This document shows positions 1 to 4,591 of a DNA stretch of 6,880 bases, in pieces (positions within the stretch are counted from its first letter, which is position 1; each line of letters starts with the position of its first letter). Source of the DNA: an uncultured bacterium. Its GTDB lineage: Bacteria > Bacillota > Clostridia > Lachnospirales > Lachnospiraceae. Under the pieces are notes generated by a model, which saw nothing but the letters and a program-made list of their open reading frames with translations, made no database searches and was not told where the DNA came from. The stretch lies in the NCBI GenBank assembly GCA_947086625.1, contig CAMTZV010000075.1, positions 1 to 6,880 of the forward strand, in the 5' to 3' direction. The position numbers and the translations under genes were made by a program.

Positions 1-85
1 GGGCAAGCTTGAGGCACAGGGTGACACGTATATCAAGACGATCTATGGGATCGGATATCAATGGACGGGAGGCGAGAGAAAATGA
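1..85 (+). CDS. Response regulator, OmpR/PhoB family (C-terminal fragment)
   Basis: Only the last 27 codons are present, read in the frame starting at base 2 and ending at the TGA at 83-85. The translated tail contains DTYIKTIYGIGYQW, which matches the final beta-hairpin (wing) of OmpR/PhoB winged-helix DNA-binding domains, where the usual form is IKTVRGxGYxF. The receiver domain and most of the effector domain lie to the left of the window. The stop overlaps the start of the histidine kinase (ATGA, 82-85), the classic arrangement for translationally coupled cognate two-component pairs, so this regulator is very likely the phosphoryl acceptor of that kinase. By analogy it would control the downstream ABC genes. 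The family call rests on a short but characteristic motif. Confidence 0.85.
   Translation, partial: GKLEAQGDTYIKTIYGIGYQWTGGERK
67..72 (+). promoter_or_regulatory. Ribosome binding site that fixes the histidine kinase start
   Basis: GGGAGG lies 9 nt before the ATG at 82. The reading frame has an earlier ATG at 61, but that codon lies before this site, inside the response regulator gene, and has no comparable Shine-Dalgarno sequence in front of it. The start at 82 is therefore preferred. The site lies inside the 3' end of the regulator gene, which fits translational coupling. Confidence 0.8.
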
Positions 86-1113
86 GTGGGGGACAGATTT
101 CGGTAAAACGGGTCTTTCTGCTGACCTGCGGCGGCGCGGCGGCTTCGATGCTGGCGGTCTGCGCGGCACTCTTTGCCGTGACGGGGCAGGCCTGGGTGCT
201 GGCCGGAGGTATTCTGCTGACCGGCTGCGCGCTCGGCTGGCTGTCTCTTCTGACGCTGTTTTTCGGCAGACGGCTTTCGGCATTTACGGGGGAGCTGTGC
301 CGGGTGATGGATCAGATGATAAGCGGAAGCGAGGAGCCTGTGCGCGCCGCGGACACGGAGACGCTCTTTGCCCGGATCAGCAGCCGTCTTTTGCGCCTGT
401 ATGGCATTATGCAGGAGAGCCGGCGGAGGGTGGATGCGGAGCGCCAGGAGCTGCAGATGCTCGTGTCGGACGTCTCCCATCAGGTGAAAACACCGGTCAG
501 CAACCTGAAAATGGTGACGGACACGCTGCTGGAGCAGCCGGTCACGGAAGAACAGCGGCGGGAGTTTTTGCAGGGCATCCGCAGTCAGACGGACAAGCTG
601 GAATTTCTTTTTCAATCCCTTGTGCGGGCCTCCCGTCTGGAGATCGGGACGATCCGGCTGGAAAAAAGGGAAGGCCCTCTGATCGATACGCTGGCTATGG
701 CGTGCAGCGGCATCGTCTATGCGGCGGAGAAAAAGGGGATTTCCGTGACGGTGGACTGCCCGGACGGCCTGCGCCTTTTCCATGACAGCAAATGGACGGC
801 GGAGGCTTTATTTAACCTGCTGGACAACGCGGTAAAGTATACTCCGGCGGGAGGAGCAATCCGCGTTTTAGTGGGGCAGTGGGAGATGTATGTAAAGCTG
901 GACGTGTCCGATACCGGCAAGGGTATCCCGGAGAGCAATCAGGCTGCCATTTTCCGGCGCTTTTACCGGGAGGAGGAGGTACACGACGAGCAGGGGGTTG
1001 GCATCGGCCTGTTTCTGGCCCGCGAGATTGTCACAAAGCAGGGCGGCTACATGAAAGTGACTTCGGAGGCCGGAAAGGGCTCCACGTTTTCCGTGTTTCT
1101 TCCGTGGAGATAA
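82..1113 (+). CDS. Membrane sensor histidine kinase, short two-helix (intramembrane-sensing type)
   Basis: A 343-residue kinase that would phosphorylate the regulator encoded just upstream. Two hydrophobic helices at about residues 11-33 and 38-61 are separated by only about four residues, so there is essentially no extracellular sensor domain. This is the layout of intramembrane-sensing kinases such as BceS. A helical linker follows, without a clear HAMP domain. The H-box reads SDVSHQVKTP with the phospho-acceptor His133. The N-box FNLLDNAVKY is at 244-253 with Asn249, the G1 box DTGKGIP at 277-283, the F-box as IFRRFYR, and the G2 box GVGIGL at 305-310, so the HATPase domain looks complete. 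The residue after the His is Gln rather than the usual Glu or Asp. The start at 82 is chosen for its Shine-Dalgarno sequence and the ATGA overlap. The neighbouring ABC genes suggest it responds to transporter state or envelope stress, which is inference. Confidence 0.93.
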   Translation: MSGGQISVKRVFLLTCGGAAASMLAVCAALFAVTGQAWVLAGGILLTGCALGWLSLLTLFFGRRLSAFTGELCRVMDQMISGSEEPVRAADTETLFARISSRLLRLYGIMQESRRRVDAERQELQMLVSDVSHQVKTPVSNLKMVTDTLLEQPVTEEQRREFLQGIRSQTDKLEFLFQSLVRASRLEIGTIRLEKREGPLIDTLAMACSGIVYAAEKKGISVTVDCPDGLRLFHDSKWTAEALFNLLDNAVKYTPAGGAIRVLVGQWEMYVKLDVSDTGKGIPESNQAAIFRRFYREEEVHDEQGVGIGLFLAREIVTKQGGYMKVTSEAGKGSTFSVFLPWR

Positions 1114-1144
1114 TTTGGAGATAAATTTTGGAGGTAAATTTTTT
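1106..1144 (+). repeat. Three-copy degenerate tandem repeat over the kinase stop codon
   Basis: Three successive units begin GGAGATAATTT (1106-1116), GGAGATAAATTTT (1117-1129) and GGAGGTAAATTTTTT (1130-1144), each with a longer T run than the last. The first copy contains the last sense codons and TAA of the kinase. It may come from replication slippage. It could also be a run of direct half-sites for an OmpR-type regulator, which often binds repeats spaced about 11 bp, although these spacings (11 and 13) are irregular. It also gives two extra GGAG-like Shine-Dalgarno sequences with no gene after them. Confidence 0.55.
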
Positions 1145-1170
1145 GAAATGTCCGCGTTTTGTAACATTTC
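1145..1170. promoter_or_regulatory. Dyad GAAATGT-N12-ACATTTC, possible operator
   Basis: A perfect 7-bp inverted repeat lies at 1145-1151 and 1164-1170 with a 12-nt centre, about 30 bp after the kinase stop. The right arm sits in GTAACATTTC (1161-1170), and a near copy, GTGACATTTG, occurs at 1214-1223, 53 bp downstream, roughly five helical turns. This could mark binding sites for the cognate response regulator ahead of the transporter genes. It is short and AT-rich, so chance is possible, and no promoter can be placed against it with confidence. Confidence 0.3.
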
Positions 1171-1240
1171 GCCCGCATTTTTGCATCCGTTTTTTGCCGG
1201 CTCGGATATTTCTGTGACATTTGGATCTTATCATATCCTT

Positions 1241-1396
1241 AGGAGCTGTAAAGAAATAAATCTTCACATTTGACTTGCCTGAATTTCCATCTGCCGCGTT
1301 GTCGTCAGTCGCCGTAGCCCACTACGGTTCCTTCCTCCGCCTTGCATCTGAAAATTCATTCTGCGCCAAATGCAAAGTTATTTCTTTACAGTTCCT
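1241..1396. repeat. 156-bp hairpin-forming element, MITE-like or REP-like
   Basis: The outer arms 1241-1259 and 1378-1396 are complementary over 19 bp with a single G-T mismatch, including 14 perfect pairs (1246-1259 with 1378-1391). The arms continue inward: 1262-1272 pairs with 1367-1377 at 9 of 11 positions, and 1280-1286 pairs perfectly with 1352-1358. A small perfect hairpin (1312-1327) forms the centre. The whole could fold as one long interrupted stem or cruciform. CTTATC occurs at 1227-1232 and again at 1395-1400, a possible but misplaced target duplication. It encodes no plausible protein. The structure suggests a non-autonomous mobile or dispersed palindromic repeat that landed between the regulatory and transport genes. 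If transcribed, the stem would end about 14 nt before the ATPase ribosome binding site. Confidence 0.6.
1312..1327. repeat. Central perfect hairpin of the palindromic element
   Basis: CCGTAG (1312-1317) and CTACGG (1322-1327) form a perfect 6-bp stem around a 4-nt CCCA loop, at the tip of the larger element. The sequence after it is T/C-rich rather than a T run, so it does not look like an intrinsic terminator. CATCTG occurs on both sides in the same orientation (1288-1293 and 1345-1350). Confidence 0.6.
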
Positions 1397-1410
1397 TATC
1401 AACAAAAACG

Positions 1411-1417
1411 GGAGGAG
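1411..1417 (+). promoter_or_regulatory. Ribosome binding site that fixes the ATPase start
   Basis: GGAGGAG lies 9 nt before the ATG at 1427. An earlier in-frame ATG at 1370 lies inside the right arm of the hairpin element, lacks a Shine-Dalgarno sequence, and would add 19 residues that are not ABC-like. The start at 1427 puts the conserved fold at the usual distance from the N-terminus. Confidence 0.88.
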
Positions 1418-1426
1418 TATCGGATC

Positions 1427-2128
1427 ATGAATGTATTACAGACGATCGACCTGAAAAAGTATTATGGCAGTGAGCCAAACATCACCCGCGCGCTGGACGG
1501 CGTCAACCTGTCGGTGGAGCAGGGGGAATTTGTGGCGGTGGTGGGAACCTCCGGCAGCGGCAAATCCACGCTGCTGAACATGATGGGCGGACTGGATACG
1601 CCTACATCCGGAAGTGTCATCGTCCGCGGGGACGAGCTGTCCAAAAAGAGCGACGAGGAGCTGACGATCTTCCGGCGCCGCAACATCGGTTTTGTCTTCC
1701 AGAACTACAACCTTGTCCCAATCTTAAATGTGTATGAAAACATCGTCCTGCCCGTGGAGCTGGACGGCGACACGGCGGATGAAAAATTCATGGATGAGAT
1801 CGTGCGGATGCTGGCTTTGGAGGAAAAGCTGCAAAGCATGCCAAACCATCTCTCCGGGGGACAGCAGCAGCGCGTGGCCATTGCCCGGGCGCTGATCACG
1901 AAACCGGCCATCGTCCTGGCCGACGAGCCCACGGGCAATCTGGATTCCAGGACAAGCGCCGATGTGCTGGGGCTTTTAAAGCGCACGAGTATGGAGTTTA
2001 ACCAGACGATCGTCATGATTACCCACAACAACGAGATCGCCCAGCTGGCCGACCGCATCGTGCGGATCGAGGACGGCAAAATAAGAGGCGGGCAGAAATA
2101 TTCCAATGCCGGAGGTGAGCGATCATGA
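1427..2128 (+). CDS. ABC transporter ATP-binding protein, MacB/LolD/BceA type
   Basis: A 233-residue nucleotide-binding subunit that should power the two FtsX-like permeases downstream from the cytoplasmic face. All the hallmarks are present: Walker [10 protein letters not shown] at residues 40-48 (Lys46), Q-loop Gln92 in [10 protein letters not shown], signature LSGGQ at 142-146, Walker B IVLADE at 162-167 (catalytic Glu167), D-loop GNLDS at 170-174, and switch His200 in MITHNN. The FQxYNLxP and [15 protein letters not shown] wording and the short length are typical of the MacB/LolD/BceA branch that pairs with FtsX-domain permeases, often extruding or mechanically moving substrates rather than importing them. 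The stop overlaps the permease 1 start by ATGA (2125-2128), implying coupled translation. No residue is missing, so it should be active. The substrate is unknown. Confidence 0.96.
   Translation: MNVLQTIDLKKYYGSEPNITRALDGVNLSVEQGEFVAVVGTSGSGKSTLLNMMGGLDTPTSGSVIVRGDELSKKSDEELTIFRRRNIGFVFQNYNLVPILNVYENIVLPVELDGDTADEKFMDEIVRMLALEEKLQSMPNHLSGGQQQRVAIARALITKPAIVLADEPTGNLDSRTSADVLGLLKRTSMEFNQTIVMITHNNEIAQLADRIVRIEDGKIRGGQKYSNAGGERS
2111..2115 (+). promoter_or_regulatory. Ribosome binding site of permease 1
   Basis: GGAGG sits inside the last codons of the ATPase gene, 9 nt before the overlapping ATG at 2125. It supports the chosen start and coupled translation of the ATPase and permease 1. Confidence 0.85.
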
Positions 2129-4518
2129 CATGGCCGTTTGAGAACGACACCGGCAGGGTGGAGAAAAAGCTGGCGCGGCGGAGCATGAGGGCCGACCGTC
2201 GAAAGAGCGCGTTTGTCATCCTCACGATTGCGCTGGCCGTCTGCCTCATGGCAACCCTTCGGTTTCTCTACTGTGCGCAGCAGAGTAAGACGCTGGACGA
2301 TATTCTGGGGCAGTATCAGGCCGGCTGCGGCGGGCTGACCCGGGAGGAGGCAGTCCGGCTTGCGGACGCGGGGCAGTTTGAGAAATGGGGCTATACCGCA
2401 GACGCCGGGGAGAGCCGGTATGAGGACGGCGTCCTGAAGATCAGCTTTGTCAGTCATGAGATGATCGATTTGATGGGCTATGGCGAGATCACCGGAGCCT
2501 ACCCAAAGGCGGCGGATGAGCTGTGCATAGAGCGCTCTTTTTTCGATTATTTCAATCTTCCGGCCGAGGTGGGAGGAACGCTCTCGCTGAACCTTGGCGG
2601 CGGTGAAAAAACGTATACCGTCACAGGCATTTTGGAGACGGAGAGCAGCAGCCGGATCTTTACGGTCTGGATCCCGGAGGCAGCCGTGAGCGCTAAGGGG
2701 CAAAAGGCGCCCTATGAGCTGCGGTTCTGCTTTGCCGGAAGCCGGGATATGGAGCCGGAGCAGCTTCGCGCGGATATCGAACGGTTTTTCGCGAAGATGG
2801 GGATCCCGGAGGAGCAGACCTTCTACAGCTCCAATTACTTTGGAATGGTGGATCTTTATCTGGGAAGCGGGGCGGAGATTTACATCCTGTCGCTGCTGAT
2901 CGCCGCCATCTGCGCCATTGTGATCTACAACATCTTCTATATCTCCGTGATGGGGAAAATGCGGGAGTACGGGCGCTTAAAGGTGCTTGGGACTACGTCC
3001 GGGCAGCTGAAGCGCATCGTGAAGCGGGAGCGGCGCGCCCTGACGCTCGCCGCGCTTCCCCTCGGTCTGCTCCCCGCCGCAGGAATCGCATGGGTCGCCG
3101 TGCCCGGCTACTGGCCGTGGCGCGACAATCTCTTGTCTGCGGCGATTGTTTCCCTCCTGACCTATGGAATGGTTGTGATCGCCACGCGAAAGCCGTTGTC
3201 CATGGCAGAAAAGGTATCCGCCATGGAGGCCGTGCGGACGACCGCCTACGCGCAGTGTCAGGGGCGCAGCGTTTCCGGGCGGCTTTGCCGCCGGCTGACG
3301 CTGCCGCGGCTGGCTCTGATGAACTTTTCCCGCAACCGCAAAAAGGCTTTTATCACGGCGCTTTCCCTGAGCCTGACCGGGGTTCTGCTTCTGTGTGTTT
3401 CCGCTTACGCGGGCTCGGTGGACGTGAAGGAAATGGCGCAGTCCCAGTTTGGGGACAGGAGCCAGTATCTGCTGCAGTACGAGGACTACGCGGGCCGGGA
3501 TTTTTATGAGATGCAGAAGGAAAATCCGCTGGGGCTCTCGCTTCGGGAGGCGCTCGCTGCGATTTCCGGGGTGGACAAAGTCACGGCGTATGACATGGCG
3601 TGCGTGGAAATCCCGGCCATTAGTGCGATTCCCGGCAACAGCGCGCAGGAGCCCTTCATTGTCCGGGGAATTTCCGAGGGGCAGATGGCGCAGATGTATA
3701 CGGGTGAGACGGTTCTGGACGGAACCGCGGATTACCGCAGGCTTTTGGACGGGGAGGGCATTCTGGTCTGCCCGGCAGGAAGTGCGCTGAAAGAGATTTA
3801 TAAAATCGGCTATCAGGTGGGGGATACCGTCACCGTTTCCTGCTACAACGGACAGACGAAGACGTATACCGTGATGGGGATCGTCGAGGATATCCCGATC
3901 TGTAATTCCTCCCATTTCTTTGTCCTGCCCGCGGAGGAGCTTTCCGCCCTCTACCCGGAAATATCGGATTTTACCGGCTGTGTGAATGTTCACACAGAGC
4001 AGGATAACGGTGCGTTGCGCCGGGCGGTATTTGCCGCTGTCCCCGACGAGCGGGTGGCGGTCTCGGGTCTGGATGATCTGGCGGCCGAGCTGGAAGGCGG
4101 CCTGCGGGGAGAGCTGACGCGGGCCTACAGTATTCTGGCCTTTATCTTTGTGTTTGCCCTCATCAACCTTGTCAACACGCTGGTCACAAATCTGCTCACC
4201 CGCCAGCAGGAGTTCGGCGTGTTCCAGTCCGTCGGCATGAGCGGAAGGCAGCTGTCCGGAATGCTCTCCATAGAGTGTCTGTGCTATGTGGGGATCACGC
4301 TGCTTGCCACCTTAACGCTTGGAACGGCATGCAGTCTGGCCGTGTGCCGCGTTTTTGACAAGCTCGGCATGTTCGGGAGGCTGACGTATCATTTTCCGGT
4401 GCTTGCGGCAGCGCTGTTTGCAGCTGCGCTGCTTTTGGTGCAGGCAGTCTTTTCTGTCTGCGCCGTCCGCTATACGAAGCGGCTCTCCCTTGTGGAGCGC
4501 ATCCGGGCGGCAGACTGA
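2125..4518 (+). CDS. ABC transporter permease 1, two FtsX-like domains
   Basis: A 797-residue membrane subunit. By hydrophobicity it has eight helices: about 29-49, 252-277, 305-327, 335-356, 408-430, 668-691, 717-743 and 755-783. This is two repeats of the FtsX/MacB pattern, each with one helix, a large extracytoplasmic domain (about 50-251 and 431-667), then three helices. The cytoplasmic loop after the second helix of each half carries matching motifs, EYGRLKVLGTTSGQLKRI and EFGVFQSVGMSGRQLSGM, which are typical FtsX-domain coupling regions contacting the ATPase. The N-terminus MTWPFENDT followed by a basic stretch is shared with the next gene. The gene follows the ATPase with a 4-nt overlap. 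The architecture differs from BceB, which has ten helices and one external domain. Likely role: heterodimer with permease 2 in efflux or envelope stress defence, inferred from context only. Confidence 0.94.
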   Translation: MTWPFENDTGRVEKKLARRSMRADRRKSAFVILTIALAVCLMATLRFLYCAQQSKTLDDILGQYQAGCGGLTREEAVRLADAGQFEKWGYTADAGESRYEDGVLKISFVSHEMIDLMGYGEITGAYPKAADELCIERSFFDYFNLPAEVGGTLSLNLGGGEKTYTVTGILETESSSRIFTVWIPEAAVSAKGQKAPYELRFCFAGSRDMEPEQLRADIERFFAKMGIPEEQTFYSSNYFGMVDLYLGSGAEIYILSLLIAAICAIVIYNIFYISVMGKMREYGRLKVLGTTSGQLKRIVKRERRALTLAALPLGLLPAAGIAWVAVPGYWPWRDNLLSAAIVSLLTYGMVVIATRKPLSMAEKVSAMEAVRTTAYAQCQGRSVSGRLCRRLTLPRLALMNFSRNRKKAFITALSLSLTGVLLLCVSAYAGSVDVKEMAQSQFGDRSQYLLQYEDYAGRDFYEMQKENPLGLSLREALAAISGVDKVTAYDMACVEIPAISAIPGNSAQEPFIVRGISEGQMAQMYTGETVLDGTADYRRLLDGEGILVCPAGSALKEIYKIGYQVGDTVTVSCYNGQTKTYTVMGIVEDIPICNSSHFFVLPAEELSALYPEISDFTGCVNVHTEQDNGALRRAVFAAVPDERVAVSGLDDLAAELEGGLRGELTRAYSILAFIFVFALINLVNTLVTNLLTRQQEFGVFQSVGMSGRQLSGMLSIECLCYVGITLLATLTLGTACSLAVCRVFDKLGMFGRLTYHFPVLAAALFAAALLLVQAVFSVCAVRYTKRLSLVERIRAAD
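3978..3997. repeat. 20-bp perfect dyad inside permease 1
   Basis: CTGTGTGAA (3978-3986) and TTCACACAG (3989-3997) are perfectly complementary around a 2-nt TG centre. The core TGTGA-N4-TCACA looks like a CRP/FNR half-site pair, but with a 4-nt instead of the usual 6-nt gap. It lies in codons for the second external domain (near residue 620). No gene start is near, so a regulatory role is doubtful; an RNA hairpin in the message is possible. Confidence 0.4.
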
Positions 4519-4574
4519 CGCAGCATGCGGGACTGGCAGCGGGGCAAAATTTTGTGCGGCAACGATTTTACGGC

Positions 4575-4582
4575 AAAAGGAG
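4575..4582 (+). promoter_or_regulatory. Ribosome binding site of permease 2
   Basis: AAAAGGAG lies 9 nt before the ATG at 4592, in the 73-nt spacer after the permease 1 stop. The spacer has no obvious terminator or promoter, only a 10-bp palindrome CAAAATTTTG (4545-4554), so permease 2 is probably cotranscribed but independently initiated. Confidence 0.85.
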
Positions 4583-4591
4583 AAATCAGAC

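Larger units (their letters stand above)
1114..1426. other. Non-coding gap between kinase and ABC ATPase genes
   Basis: This 313-bp gap is visibly more AT-rich in its first half than the flanking genes. It holds a tandem repeat, a short dyad, a long hairpin element and the ATPase ribosome binding site. I find no convincing protein-coding gene and no GC stem followed by a T run that would pass as an intrinsic terminator. No good sigma-A promoter is visible; the best candidate is a poor TTGCAT (1181-1186) with GATATT (1205-1210), spaced 18 bp. If the ABC genes have their own promoter, this gap is where it should be, and a weak -35 would fit activation by the response regulator. Otherwise the gap is the leader of read-through transcription from the two-component genes. 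Confidence 0.6.

Noticed and set aside
61..81. Upstream in-frame start for the kinase at 61
   Set aside because: It lacks a good Shine-Dalgarno sequence, whereas GGGAGG sits 9 nt before 82, which also overlaps the regulator stop.
9..785. Plus-strand open frame of 258 codons overlapping the histidine kinase
   Set aside because: It is in another frame of the kinase gene. The kinase frame shows all catalytic boxes and this one shows none.
1171..1201. T-rich stretches after the kinase as an intrinsic terminator
   Set aside because: No stable GC-rich stem directly precedes either T run.
1181..1210. Sigma-A promoter TTGCAT with GATATT
   Set aside because: Only 3 of 6 and 4 of 6 consensus matches at 18-bp spacing, too weak to list as a promoter.
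1370..1426. Upstream in-frame start for the ATPase at 1370
   Set aside because: It lies in the palindromic element with no ribosome binding site and adds residues foreign to the family. The start at 1427 has a strong site.
1705..2703. Long minus-strand open frame of about 330 codons across the ATPase and permease 1
   Set aside because: It crosses two well-supported genes, has no recognisable domain and is rich in Arg, Pro and Leu, as expected for the reverse of GC-rich coding DNA.
3199..3227. TCCATGGC and GCCATGGA arms with a 13-nt loop in permease 1
   Set aside because: The arms depend on two CCATGG words, which are self-complementary and easily arise from ATG-containing codons. It is probably chance.
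2977..3993. Long minus-strand open frame of about 338 codons inside permease 1
   Set aside because: It is an antisense shadow of a confidently identified membrane protein, with low-complexity His/Arg/Gly-rich composition and no family motif.
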